A DNA stretch of 64,000 nt from Microvirga lotononidis (GTDB lineage Bacteria > Pseudomonadota > Alphaproteobacteria > Rhizobiales > Beijerinckiaceae). Positions within the stretch are counted from its first letter, which is position 1. Every line of letters starts with the position of its first letter. Position numbers and translations under genes: made by a program. The DNA lies in assembly GCF_034627025.1 (NCBI RefSeq), contig NZ_CP141050.1, positions 372,001 to 436,000 of the forward strand. The letters run 5' to 3'. This document shows, piece by piece, positions 37,545 to 46,419 of the stretch. Under the pieces are notes generated by a model, which was not told where the DNA came from, made no database searches, and saw nothing but the letters and a program-made list of their open reading frames with translations.

Positions 37545-38850
37545 GATCCGCCATGGTTGGCGACGTAGGGGCAGCCTGACTCAGGTTCCGGGCCGCTTCC
37601 TGCTGAGAGACCGCATGCGCGCTCTCAAACTGGCTCGGTGGAATGATCGGAACGGTAAGGCAGACGCTCTGTGTCGGCAGAACCCTGCGCCATCTCTGAA
37701 TCAGGAGCTGATAGGCTTTGCCGACCGGCCGGATGTTCCGGTCCAAATCGTAAAGGCCGAGAGCGTTTACCCGGCCGTTCTCCTCCCGCAGGGCGGTATC
37801 CCAGTCAACCTGATCCGTCAGCGAGTACCAGGTGAACCCGACGATTGGGACGCCGCTGTTGCGCACCCGCATAACATTCGCCCATTCCTTCCGCAGCCAG
37901 GTTACAGCCTCGTCGCCGTTGAGGCCCTGCGCCAGATTCGTCTCCGTGTGCATGACGGGAAGGCGATAGCGTTCGTAATATTGCCGGGTGATCTCCGCAT
38001 ATCCGAAGATCTCGCCCGCAGCCCATGTACGTCCATCGGGAGCGACACGGTGTTCGTTCGTCACGTAGTAATCGTTGCCCATAATGCAGTGCTGCCGCAG
38101 GCGATGCGTCATGAAGAACTGGTATTCGTCGCGCGTCATGCCGTTGTCGAGGAGAAACTGGTACATCTCGGAATCGACGCGGCGGCCGTAATTGAGATCC
38201 AGCGACAAGAACCGGCGGGCGTTCATAATCTCTGCGTGGCCGATCGCATCAGGCTCGTCGGCATGGAAATACTCCGATGACTCGCTCTGTATGAAGATCG
38301 CGTCAGGGCGGATCTCGAGAATGGCGGCCATCGCCAGAATGTTCGCCTTCACGATGTGCTTGAGCGCCGTTACGAAAGCCGTGTCACTGCTCAACTGCTC
38401 GTTCCACCAGCCATATGCGGCCGAGAAGGTGGCACAGATGAACATCTCGTTCACGGGCGTGTAGAGCTGCACCCAGGGAAAGCGCTGCGCAAAGGCGCGC
38501 GCATAGTCCGCAAACAGCGTCGGGATCTCGGGATTCTGGAAGTTTCCGATCCAGTCCGGAACCCCGAAATGGCAGAGATCGACGATCGGGACGATGTCCA
38601 TCGTCTTCAAGACACCGAAGGTCTGATCCGGGAAGCTCCAGTCATACCGGCCCTGGCCCAACCAGATGCGGTGGATCGGTGGGCCATAGCGCAGATAGCG
38701 GATGTCGAGTTCCTGAAGGAGTTCGAAATCCCTCCGCCAGTGCTTGTAGTGGCCGCACTTGTCCAGCTCGTCGACACGGACGGCGCCGTTCTTGATGGTC
38801 GGATAGCTGTTCTCGATACCCGTCGCGAACATAAACCAAGGCGCTGCCAT
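37534..38850 (-). CDS. Glycoside hydrolase family 1-like protein, copy 2
   Basis: This 438-residue paralogue of the protein at 4641-5960 has the same motifs: the acid/base Glu135 in YTPVNEMF and the nucleophile Glu in MHTETNLAQ. It starts with GGAGG before ATG 38850. Differences are concentrated in the last 50 residues, as in the other copy. It lies downstream of an alpha/beta hydrolase gene and overlaps the aquaporin gene, whereas copy 1 stands alone. There is no signal peptide. The substrate is unknown. Confidence 0.8.
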   Translation of the reverse strand: MAAPWFMFATGIENSYPTIKNGAVRVDELDKCGHYKHWRRDFELLQELDIRYLRYGPPIHRIWLGQGRYDWSFPDQTFGVLKTMDIVPIVDLCHFGVPDWIGNFQNPEIPTLFADYARAFAQRFPWVQLYTPVNEMFICATFSAAYGWWNEQLSSDTAFVTALKHIVKANILAMAAILEIRPDAIFIQSESSEYFHADEPDAIGHAEIMNARRFLSLDLNYGRRVDSEMYQFLLDNGMTRDEYQFFMTHRLRQHCIMGNDYYVTNEHRVAPDGRTWAAGEIFGYAEITRQYYERYRLPVMHTETNLAQGLNGDEAVTWLRKEWANVMRVRNSGVPIVGFTWYSLTDQVDWDTALREENGRVNALGLYDLDRNIRPVGKAYQLLIQRWRRVLPTQSVCLTVPIIPPSQFESAHAVSQQEAARNLSQAAPTSPTMADHAG

Positions 38851-38998
38851 CTCGGGCCTCCAGCAGGGCCCACTAGGCGCCCTTGAGCAAGGCGATCGGG
38901 CCGATTGGCCGACCTAGACAAATCAACTGGCCTTCGAGGGAAACATAGAGGGCCGACAAGCCGTCGAAAAGATGTGCAGCGTCGGGCTGCCCGCTTTC

Positions 38999-39787
38999 CT
39001 ACGGTGTACCTCTTACCGCCGCGCCACGGCATCGTTCTTTGACGAAAGTGCGGATGTTGCCCGCAACTTCTTTTGGAGCCTCGAACGGAAGGAGGTGTCC
39101 GGCGCCTGCAATTACGGCACGAGAGGCATTGGCGAGCCGGGGCATGACCTCGGTTGTGATGACCTCAGGCGGGATGACGGGGTCCTCGCTCCCACCCAAA
39201 ACCAGAACCGGGCAGGTCACTCGTTTAGTCTGAGCCGCGATAGTCTCGCGACTGCCCTGCGCAAGCCACCAGTGCCAGGCCTCGGCCGAGGTCATCAGAT
39301 TGTCCGCAATGCAGATCTCGGCGTCCTCTGCCGGGATCGTCCGCCGCGTGATCGTGCGGAGGGTTTGATCCGCCGAGGCTCGGTCGTCATGGGTCGCCAG
39401 CAGACGCGCACGCTCCTTCTCGTCCATCGGCTCAGGCGAGGGTGGTGAGGGAGCCACCAGGACGACGCCGGCGAGACCGGGAGGTGGATCGGCCGCGCAG
39501 GCGAGCGCCAGCTTGCCGCCCATGGAATGGCCGACGAGAACATAAGTACCAAGACGACGGCCCGCGATGTGCTGCGCAATCGCTTGAGCGACCATGTCGA
39601 CACTGAAAGCAGGCAGCGGCGGCGAGCGGCCGAAGCCGGGAAGGTCGATGCGCAGGCACCTGTGTGCGCGGGACAAATCCCCGGCCACATGAACCCAGGA
39701 CCGTAGGGAGCCGGCGAAATAGTGCAGAAACACCAAGGCCAGCGATCCTGCGCCCTGGACTTTGTCATGAAGGATTGGTGCGCTCAT
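38999..39787 (-). CDS. Alpha/beta hydrolase
   Basis: The 262-residue protein has the alpha/beta hydrolase fold. The nucleophile elbow is VGHSMGGKLAL, the acid is probably Asp in GGSEDPVIPP, and the base is His in AGAGHLLPFE. The oxyanion region is VFLHYFAGSLRSW. It is the first gene of a minus-strand set with GH1 copy 2 and the aquaporin (148-bp gap). There is no signal peptide. The substrate is not predictable: esterase, lactonase or C-C hydrolase are all possible. Confidence 0.82.
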   Translation of the reverse strand: MSAPILHDKVQGAGSLALVFLHYFAGSLRSWVHVAGDLSRAHRCLRIDLPGFGRSPPLPAFSVDMVAQAIAQHIAGRRLGTYVLVGHSMGGKLALACAADPPPGLAGVVLVAPSPPSPEPMDEKERARLLATHDDRASADQTLRTITRRTIPAEDAEICIADNLMTSAEAWHWWLAQGSRETIAAQTKRVTCPVLVLGGSEDPVIPPEVITTEVMPRLANASRAVIAGAGHLLPFEAPKEVAGNIRTFVKERCRGAAVRGTP

Positions 39788-40164
39788 ATTCTCACCATCG
39801 GCCGCTCACGCCCTCGTGGTTGCGTGTCCCGCGCACAGAAGACGCCTGGCAGCGGCCCCTCCACCTGAGTTACGTCGCCCGATACGGATGCGCCGACGAG
39901 GCATCGCCCCTTGGCCAATGGCTGCTTCACGAAGGCCAAACAGACATGGACTGCGGCAATGCAACGCCAGCTTCGAAACGGGCGAGCTAACGCTTCGAGT
40001 GAACCTATCTTAGCAGAAGCCTTCTCTCAGGTTTGAAAGAGGCTCGGACCTACCCAAAATTGCCAGGGTGTGCGCTTCCTAAGGTCTGCAACTGGCACGT
40101 GCGGGTCGTTTGTTCCGTGGCTGCTTAAGCCTCAAGTCCGGACGTTGCATTCGTGATGCTTGGT
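39788..40164. other. Intergenic region
   Basis: I see no supported gene between the hydrolase start and the integrase terminator. It should contain the hydrolase promoter; nothing distinctive is visible. Confidence 0.35.
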
Positions 40165-40204
40165 GAACTCTAAGGCGGCTCGTCGGGGAGCCGCCTTAGA
40201 GTTC
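40165..40204. terminator. Perfect 17-bp hairpin at the integrase 3' end
   Basis: GAACTCTAAGGCGGCTC (40165-40181) pairs perfectly with GAGCCGCCTTAGAGTTC (40188-40204) around a 6-base loop. The integrase stop codon TGA (40205-40203) lies within the stem. Besides termination, such a structure could be part of a recombination site. Confidence 0.6.
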
Positions 40205-40835
40205 AGATTTCAATCTGCTCCGCAATCAGAAGGGCATCGCCGACGTCGATCCCAAGATACCGAACAGTGCTCTCGATCTTGGTGTGGCCGAGCAGAAGTT
40301 GGACGGCTCGGAGATTGCCGGTTCTCCGATAGATCATCGACGCTTTGGTACGCCGCAAGGAATGGGTACCGTAGGCGAGGGGATCCAGCCCAATCGCGCG
40401 AAGCCAGGATGCCAGCAGGCGGGCGTACTGGCGCGTCGTCATTGCCTTTCGCCGATTGACCCTGCTCGGGAACAGCGGCTCCCCCTTGTGCAGATCCTTC
40501 TTCTCCAGCCAGCGGCCCACAGCCTCCCGGGTTTGCTCTGTGATCTCGAACTGAACAGGCCGGCCCGTCTTCCGCTGCATGACCGTAGCTCGGGAGCGCA
40601 CCCGCCCATTAAGGGCCACATCGTCGACGCGGAGCGCGACAAGGTCACAAGCTCGCAGCTTGCTGTCGAGGGCGAGATTGAACAGAGCCAAATCCCGGAT
40701 GCGATGCGCCACTTGGAGCCTGACGCGAATGGACCAGATCTCTTTGGCCTTAAGAGGCGGTTTGGGGCCAATCAGCTTGCCCCGGTTCCAAGGTGCGGTG
40801 GTTTGGCAGGGATGGTCAGCGGAACTGTCTTGCAT
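40203..40835 (-). CDS. Tyrosine recombinase/phage-type integrase
   Basis: The 210-residue protein has the catalytic half of a tyrosine recombinase. The first Arg is in SKLRACDLVALRVDD, HSLRRTKASMIYRRTG carries the His-x-x-Arg, and LLGHTKIESTVRYLGID carries the last His and the nucleophilic Tyr. The N-terminal core-binding domain is reduced to about 50 residues, so it resembles small site-specific integrases seen in rhizobial genomes rather than full phage integrases. ATG 40835 has GGGAG upstream. No excisionase, tRNA or repeated att core is visible nearby. Confidence 0.85.
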   Translation of the reverse strand: MQDSSADHPCQTTAPWNRGKLIGPKPPLKAKEIWSIRVRLQVAHRIRDLALFNLALDSKLRACDLVALRVDDVALNGRVRSRATVMQRKTGRPVQFEITEQTREAVGRWLEKKDLHKGEPLFPSRVNRRKAMTTRQYARLLASWLRAIGLDPLAYGTHSLRRTKASMIYRRTGNLRAVQLLLGHTKIESTVRYLGIDVGDALLIAEQIEI

Positions 40836-41135
40836 TGCAGTGCTCCCGAAGTGAAGCCCCCGCAATGAACCTTGGCCGTTTATGCCGACAAGAAACCCAG
40901 GCTGAGCATTCCTTTCAAAGCCTTCGTCAGCTCACCAAGGTAACCCGGACGTCCGTAACTTTGCGTCGATCTCCTCGTGACCCTGAGCAGACTGTCCCTT
41001 CGGGTGGCCGAAGAGAGGTCCATGGAGCACGGGCAGTTGGCCGTCGAACCTTCGTCCTAACCATCCTGGAGATTTCCCGCGCCTGACATTTGCTCCCCTC
41101 GGGAGTATCATGTGGCACACGAGGAGGGATGTTCC
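40836..41135. other. Intergenic, divergent promoters
   Basis: About 300 bp between the minus-strand integrase and the plus-strand DUF1326 gene. No supported gene; a strong ribosome site GAGGAGGGAT lies at its right end. Confidence 0.35.
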
Positions 41136-41780
41136 ATGAGCACCATCCCTGAATGGCATTTGGCCGGCGACTGGTTCGACATCTGCAGTTGCGACATTCC
41201 TTGTCCCTGTGAGTTTGCTCAGGCCCCCACCAACAACGCCTGTCAGGGTCTGCTCGCCTGGCATATCAGGGACGGTCACTTCGGGCCCGTCCGCCTCGAC
41301 GGCCTGAACCTGCTCGCCCTGGGTGCCTTCGAGGGCAATTTGTGGACCGGCGAGGCGAAGGCCATCATGGGCCTGTTTATCGATGAGAGGGCCGACGAGC
41401 CGCAGCGCGAGGCGCTGCAGATCATCTTCTCGGGGCAGGCCGGCGGATGGCCTGCGAGCTTCGCCGCCACGATCGGCGAGCTGCGGGGCATCGAGTTCGT
41501 CCCGATCACGTTCGAGGTCGCCGACGACCTGGGCTTCTGGCGGGCCGAGATTCCGGGCAAGGTCATAGGGAGGGCGGAAGCCCTGACCGGACCCACCACG
41601 CCGCCGGGGCAGCGCGTTCAGACGATCAATCCGCCCGGCTCGGAAGTCGGGCCAGGGCAGGTCGCCACATGGGGCCGGTCGGTTGAGGCCCGGACAGAGG
41701 GGTTTGGCTTCCAGTGGACGGGCGAGAGCCGGTCGAGCAAGCACATTCCGTTCGACTGGTCCGGCCCGGCTTCGGCCTAG
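41136..41780 (+). CDS. DUF1326 domain protein
   Basis: The 214-residue soluble protein begins with the family signature WFDICSCDIPCPCEFAQAP, which has four closely spaced Cys and could bind a metal. GLLAWHIRDGHFGPVRLDGL and FSGQAGGWPASFAATIGEL are further family blocks. Function is unassigned. It is paired with the DUF2182 membrane protein that follows by 17 bp, a common pairing in Proteobacteria. GAGGAGGGAT precedes the ATG at 41136. Confidence 0.85.
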   Translation: MSTIPEWHLAGDWFDICSCDIPCPCEFAQAPTNNACQGLLAWHIRDGHFGPVRLDGLNLLALGAFEGNLWTGEAKAIMGLFIDERADEPQREALQIIFSGQAGGWPASFAATIGELRGIEFVPITFEVADDLGFWRAEIPGKVIGRAEALTGPTTPPGQRVQTINPPGSEVGPGQVATWGRSVEARTEGFGFQWTGESRSSKHIPFDWSGPASA

Positions 41781-41797
41781 CCGCAAGGGAGGCCGGC

Positions 41798-42673
41798 TTG
41801 GCAGGACAAGGCGCTAATCGTACCGAGCGTTTTCCTGCCGAGAGTACGATCGGTCTTCTCAGGCACGCGCGTCTGTCGCTTCTCGTTTCCCTGGTTGTGC
41901 TGACGACCGGCGCCTGGGGGTTCATCCTGTATCAGGCGCTCACCATGGATATGCCGGCAGGGATGGCTGATCTTGGCAGCCTGCCTTCCGCCGGCATGGG
42001 TGGGACGGCCATGGCGGGAGTGCCCGCGGCCGGCTTGTCGGTTAGGGGAGCCGCCATTTTCGTTGCGGTCTGGACCGTCATGATGGCCGCGATGATGCTG
42101 CCGGCCGCTGCGCCGATGATCCTGACCTTCGCCCAGGCCCAGGCTCGGCGGGACCGGGCGGTGCACGTTCCTACCTGGATCTTCGTTGCAGGCTATGGGC
42201 TGGTCTGGCTGCTCGCCGGGTGGGTCGTCTACCCCATCGTTCAATGGGGCCATGACATGGCTTCCTCCCCGGTCGCGACGAGCTCGTTCAACTGGGCGCC
42301 GCTTGCCTTGGGGGGCACCTTGATCGTTGCCGGGTTATACCAATTGACCCCGCTCAAGCGCCTATGCCTGAGCCACTGCCGCTCGCCGCTGGCCTTCGTA
42401 GCGCTCCACTGGCGTGAGGGGCGGGGCGGCGCTCTGCGGATGGGAGTCTTGCATGGGCTGTACTGTCTTGGTTGCTGCTGGGCCCTGTTCGGGATTCTGG
42501 TGGCCGCAGGTGTCATGAACTTGGCCTGGATGCTGCTGCTGACCTTGCTTGTGTTTGCCGAAAAGGTGCTCCCGTTGGGCCAGCGCCTTACAGCGGTGAT
42601 GGGATTTGGCCTCGCCGCGATTGGATTCGCCGTTGCCGGAGGAGTCGTGCCGGTCGCCTGGATCACTTCCTAA
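41798..42673 (+). CDS. DUF2182 family integral membrane protein (predicted metal-binding), TTG start
   Basis: The 291-residue protein has about six to seven membrane helices. The first follows a basic stretch (RLSLLVSLVVLTTGAWGFIL). A helix containing VMMAAMMLPAAAPMIL and the Cys/His loop LKRLCLSHCRSPLAF are typical of DUF2182, annotated elsewhere as putative metal-binding membrane proteins. A near-perfect AAGGGAGG site is placed in front of TTG 41798, so I choose that over the ATG at 41714 that lies inside the DUF1326 gene. It is co-transcribed with DUF1326; the biochemical role is unknown. Confidence 0.82.
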   Translation: MAGQGANRTERFPAESTIGLLRHARLSLLVSLVVLTTGAWGFILYQALTMDMPAGMADLGSLPSAGMGGTAMAGVPAAGLSVRGAAIFVAVWTVMMAAMMLPAAAPMILTFAQAQARRDRAVHVPTWIFVAGYGLVWLLAGWVVYPIVQWGHDMASSPVATSSFNWAPLALGGTLIVAGLYQLTPLKRLCLSHCRSPLAFVALHWREGRGGALRMGVLHGLYCLGCCWALFGILVAAGVMNLAWMLLLTLLVFAEKVLPLGQRLTAVMGFGLAAIGFAVAGGVVPVAWITS

Positions 42674-42895
42674 AAGCGTCGAACCTGCCCACGCTCATGC
42701 TTGGCGATCTCAGTATGGCCGAATGGCAGGTCCTTGAGTTTGCCGTCTTTACGGGAAGAATAGGACGCCAATGTCATTCGGCTTTCTGGCCTTTGCGATG
42801 ACGTTCTCCATCACCGTAGTGATGGAGAAGAGAGCACGACCAGGCGAAGGGGAATTCCTCAAGTTCATCCAGGGCAACCTTCCGGGAGGTCGGTC

Positions 42896-43849
42896 ATGGA
42901 AATGCACCAGGTTCGGTATTTCCTCGCCCTGTGCGAGGAACTGAACTTCACCCACGCAGCCGAGCGTTGCCATGTGGCCCAGCCCTCCTTGACGCGAGCG
43001 ATCCGGCAACTGGAACAGGAGCTCGGGGGTGAGCTCTTCCACCGGGAGCGTGCTCACACGCATTTATCGGAGCTTGGCCGCATCGTCCGCCCACATCTGG
43101 AGCAGGTCTACCGCGAGATGCAGGAAGCCAAGCGCCAGGCGGGGGACTTCGCCGAGCTGACCCATACGCCCCTCAAGCTCGGAATCATGTGCACTATCGC
43201 TCCCGATCAGATCGTCGATCTCGTCGGTGCGGTCCGGGCCCGTCATGCAGGGGTCGAACTGAAGATGGCCGATGCCAATGCCTGGGAACTGGAGGAGCGG
43301 CTCCTCCAGGGGGATCTGGAGGTCGCCATCTACTGCATTCCCGGCAAGGAGCCGGACGAGCGGCTCCATGTTCTTCCCCTGTTTCGCGAGCAGATCGTGG
43401 CGGCGCTCGGATCACGCCATCGCCTGGCGAGCCGGAACGCCGTCCGGGTGAAGGATCTGGACGGGGAGTGCTACATCCATCGCACCGACTGCGAGTTCGC
43501 GGGCTACGCCGATCCCGTGTTCCAGGCGCAGAACGTCAAATGCACGGCCGTCTATTGGAGCGAGCGGGACGACTGGACATTGGCCATGGTCGCGGCAGGT
43601 CTCGGCTGGGCCTTCATGCCAGCGAACTCAGTCAGTCATCCTGCGGTCACCGGCCTGCCGATCACCGAGCCCGAGTTCTGGCGCGAGGTGAACCTCGTCA
43701 CCGTGCGGGGGAGGCCGCACTCGCCGGCTGTCGGAGCGCTGGTGCGCGAGGCGATGAGCATGCGTTGGTTCGGCGAGCGGGCTTTGGCGGTAGAGCGTTC
43801 CAGAGATATGCCGGAACCAGCTGACCTGCCCACGCCAAGCGCGCCCTGA
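42896..43849 (+). CDS. LysR-family transcriptional regulator, paralogue A
   Basis: The 317-residue protein has an N-terminal winged HTH (MEMHQVRYFLALCEELNF, AAERCHVAQPSLTRAIRQLE) and a C-terminal periplasmic-binding-like sensor domain. It is closely related along its whole length to the LysR at 51505 (shared blocks LEVAIYCIPG, EPDERLH, SERDDW and FWREVNLVTVRGRP-like). GGGAGG precedes the ATG. It lies downstream of the DUF1326/DUF2182 pair and converges with msrA, so its target is not obvious from position. Confidence 0.9.
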   Translation: MEMHQVRYFLALCEELNFTHAAERCHVAQPSLTRAIRQLEQELGGELFHRERAHTHLSELGRIVRPHLEQVYREMQEAKRQAGDFAELTHTPLKLGIMCTIAPDQIVDLVGAVRARHAGVELKMADANAWELEERLLQGDLEVAIYCIPGKEPDERLHVLPLFREQIVAALGSRHRLASRNAVRVKDLDGECYIHRTDCEFAGYADPVFQAQNVKCTAVYWSERDDWTLAMVAAGLGWAFMPANSVSHPAVTGLPITEPEFWREVNLVTVRGRPHSPAVGALVREAMSMRWFGERALAVERSRDMPEPADLPTPSAP

Positions 43850-43867
43850 CGTCCGTTCCGTCGCTGC

Positions 43868-44617
43868 TCACGTCCCTGATTTCGTGACCAGAACGGGGGT
43901 GTCGCGATAAATCTCCGGGAACAACTGCTTCAGATCGGCGACCTTCGGGAGATCGTTGATGACGATGTAGGGATAATAGGGGTGCAGTGTCAGAAAATCC
44001 TGATGGTAGTCTTCAGCCGGATAGAACCCGGTCAGCCGATCCGCCGTGGTGACGACCGGCTTTGGAAACACCCGGGCCCGATTCAGCTGATCGATGTAAG
44101 CCCGTGCGACCTCGAATTGGGCGTCGTTTGCTGCGAAGATCGCGGAGCGGTACTGCGATCCGACATCAGGCCCCTGCCTGTCGAGCTCCGTCGGATCATG
44201 CACCACCGAGAAGTAGATCTGCAGGATCCGGCCCAAACTGACCTGGTGAGGATCGAACGTCACTTTGACTGACTCCGCATGGCCGGTCCGCCCCGCGCTG
44301 ACGGTCTCATACTGCGCGGTGTCCGCAGTTCCACCGGAATAGCCGGAGACGGCGCTCGTCACGCCTTTCACATGCTGGAACACGCCCTGGACACCCCAGA
44401 AGCAGCCGCCAGCCAGAACAACGGTTTCGGAAGCCGCACCGAGTGGCTCATCAATGGACGGTGGTGGGATGATGACCGCGGCATTGGCGGACAGATCCAC
44501 CAAACGCCAGAGCCCGAATCCGACGACGGCAGCCACCAGAGCCGGCCCACCGATTGTCTTCTTCAGATGCCGATGAAGAGCTGTAGCGAGCCCGTTGACA
44601 CTTGCGTTCGATGACAT
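43868..44617 (-). CDS. msrA: Membrane-anchored peptide methionine sulfoxide reductase MsrA
   Basis: MsrA reduces methionine-S-sulfoxide in proteins. The catalytic Cys72 is in AGGCFWGVQGVF. The usual blocks GYSGGTADTAQYETV, GHAESVKVTFDP and FYPAEDYHQDFL are present. Unlike cytosolic MsrA (about 210 residues), this 249-residue version has a N-terminal extension with one membrane helix (GPALVAAVVGFGLWRLV). It is therefore probably anchored facing the periplasm. ATG 44617 has GGAG upstream. It lies 73 bp after the molybdoprotein gene on the same strand, making a possible three-gene repair operon with a cytochrome b. Confidence 0.88.
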   Translation of the reverse strand: MSSNASVNGLATALHRHLKKTIGGPALVAAVVGFGLWRLVDLSANAAVIIPPPSIDEPLGAASETVVLAGGCFWGVQGVFQHVKGVTSAVSGYSGGTADTAQYETVSAGRTGHAESVKVTFDPHQVSLGRILQIYFSVVHDPTELDRQGPDVGSQYRSAIFAANDAQFEVARAYIDQLNRARVFPKPVVTTADRLTGFYPAEDYHQDFLTLHPYYPYIVINDLPKVADLKQLFPEIYRDTPVLVTKSGT

Positions 44618-44690
44618 TGCTTGCTCCTTCAAACCCCGAAACACGGCAGGCCTAACCGGCGGCGTTTGCCGAAATGACAAAGAACGCCGG

Positions 44691-45467
44691 TCAGATGCCC
44701 GCGTACCACTCGTAGCCGCGGTCTTCCCAGAAGCCGCCGCGGCCAAGACCGATCCCCGCAAGGCTCTCCACGAGCTCGATCCGCATGACGTACTTGGCCA
44801 TCTTGTAGCCGAGCTGACGTTCGACCCGTAGCCGTAGCGGCGCCCCATGCGGGATCGGCAGCGGATGACCGTTCATGTCGTAAGCCAGGATCGTCTGCGG
44901 GTGATAGGCGTCCTCGAAGCCGATGCTTTCATAGTACTGCCCATTGCCACCCGCTTCCGGCTCCAGCGCGTCGGCGCAGCGGAAGACGACGTAGCGTGCC
45001 CGGGCCTGCACCCCGGCCTGTTCCAGCACATGCGCCAGCGGGACCCCGGTCCATTTGCCGATGCAGCTCCAGCCCTCGACGCAGTCATGCCGCGTGATCT
45101 GCGTGCGCGGGGGCATTGCCCGGAGTTCAGCGAGAGAGAGCTGTTGCGGGCGCTCGACCAGTCCGTCGACCTGCAGCCGCCAATCGACGAAGCCTTTCTC
45201 GGCGAGGGCCTGATAGTCGAAGTCATCGATCGAGGCCGAGCCATTCGCCCGGAATACCGGCGAGAGATCCGATTCCGTGTATTCGCGGGCAAGCGGGCCT
45301 GAGCCGAGCAAAAACCGTTGTGCCCGCGAAGTGGCGCTCTCGGCGCTTTCCAGGATCTGCCGAAACCAGGGCGCTTCGGACAGGCGATCGCAGCCACCGA
45401 GCGCCAGCGTTCCCGCCAACGCGGCGCTCCGTTTGAGAAAGCTGCGTCGCTCAGGATCAGTTCGCAT
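44691..45467 (-). CDS. Tat-exported molybdopterin oxidoreductase (sulfite oxidase/MsrP-like fold)
   Basis: The 258-residue protein has a twin-arginine leader (ERRSFLKRSAALAG) that also ends in a lipobox-like LGGC (Cys26), so it may be a Tat lipoprotein. The Moco domain of the sulfite oxidase type is seen in TRHDCVEGWSCIGKWTG, where a Cys ligates molybdenum, and HGAPLRLRVERQLGYKMAKYV. Size and fold recall MsrP, which reduces protein methionine sulfoxide in the periplasm. The gene overlaps the upstream cytochrome b gene by 11 nt. The substrate is not proven; the msrA neighbour favours sulfoxide reduction. Confidence 0.85.
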   Translation of the reverse strand: MRTDPERRSFLKRSAALAGTLALGGCDRLSEAPWFRQILESAESATSRAQRFLLGSGPLAREYTESDLSPVFRANGSASIDDFDYQALAEKGFVDWRLQVDGLVERPQQLSLAELRAMPPRTQITRHDCVEGWSCIGKWTGVPLAHVLEQAGVQARARYVVFRCADALEPEAGGNGQYYESIGFEDAYHPQTILAYDMNGHPLPIPHGAPLRLRVERQLGYKMAKYVMRIELVESLAGIGLGRGGFWEDRGYEWYAGI

Positions 45468-46281
45468 GGGTGCCTCCCGGGAGGACGTAGGTTCCGGTGA
45501 TCATCGAGCGCAGGTTGTTCCAGGCACCCGACAGCAGGACCATGGCAACATGCACGACGACGAAGAGCACCAGCCCTGATGCGGCCAGGAAGTGGATCGT
45601 GCGGGCGGATTGCCGGCCACCGAAGAGGGTGAGGAGTTCGGGAAAGGCGGCATCGATCCCGGGCGACATGGTCAGGCCGGTGAGGACCACCAGCGGCAGC
45701 AGCACGAGGGCAACGGCCAGATAGGCCAGCTTCTGGAGCACGTTGTAGTGCCGGGCCTCGTCACCGCGCGGGAACCGCAGGAGCAGATGCTCTCGGATCG
45801 TATGCCCGATCTTCCTGAGTTGGAGGCGGGTCGGCAGGAGGTCGCGGCGCAGATGGCCGCTGATGAGGCTGTAAAGAAGGTATGCCGTGCCGTTGACCAC
45901 GAGAAGCCAGGCGAAGAAGAAATGCCACCGCCTTCCGGTCGACAGATCCTGATAGCTTGGAATCGTCATCCAGGATGAGAAACCGCGCGCCCAGACCTGT
46001 CCTTCGGGCCCGGTCGAAGCGCCGAGGAAGCCCGTGGTGTCGAACGCATGTCCGAAGATCTGCGTGACGCCCTTGGTGCCGGCCTCATCGCTGTCGCTTG
46101 CGGTGAGGGCCAGGATCGGGTGATCGAAGGCAGAAGCTTGGCCCCAGTAGAGCGCCGGATGGGCATTGAAGATCTGAAGGCCGCTCATCAGAAGGACCAG
46201 CAGGCAGACGGCATTGATCCAATGGGTCACGCGAACCGCTATGGAGTGCCGGCGGATGGAAGCCGTGGGTTGCTCGACCAT
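45457..46281 (-). CDS. Di-heme cytochrome b561/b-type membrane subunit
   Basis: The 274-residue protein has four to five membrane helices and His residues suited to bind b hemes: HSIAVRVTHWINAVCLL, RRWHFFFAWLLVVNG and TIHFLAASGLVLFVVVHVAMV. It matches the cytochrome b561-type subunits that link the quinone pool to a periplasmic molybdoenzyme. It is first in the cyt b-molybdoprotein-MsrA set, and its end overlaps the molybdoprotein start. ATG 46281 has GGGAG. It takes the place that MsrQ takes in MsrPQ systems, but it is a different cytochrome b family. Confidence 0.85.
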   Translation of the reverse strand: MVEQPTASIRRHSIAVRVTHWINAVCLLVLLMSGLQIFNAHPALYWGQASAFDHPILALTASDSDEAGTKGVTQIFGHAFDTTGFLGASTGPEGQVWARGFSSWMTIPSYQDLSTGRRWHFFFAWLLVVNGTAYLLYSLISGHLRRDLLPTRLQLRKIGHTIREHLLLRFPRGDEARHYNVLQKLAYLAVALVLLPLVVLTGLTMSPGIDAAFPELLTLFGGRQSARTIHFLAASGLVLFVVVHVAMVLLSGAWNNLRSMITGTYVLPGGTHAN

Positions 46282-46419
46282 GGTCGTCTCCCGTTGCGAT
46301 GGCTCCATGCGATGGCCACGGTACACCCAATCCCGATGCTCCGATGCACGGGCCTTAACACGATTGTGTTACTGTGACGTCCCATGGAGCCGATATCCAG
46401 TGACCGTCGGTTTGTCGCC

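Noticed and set aside
40932..41786. 284-residue minus-strand frame
   Set aside because: Antisense shadow of the DUF1326 gene.
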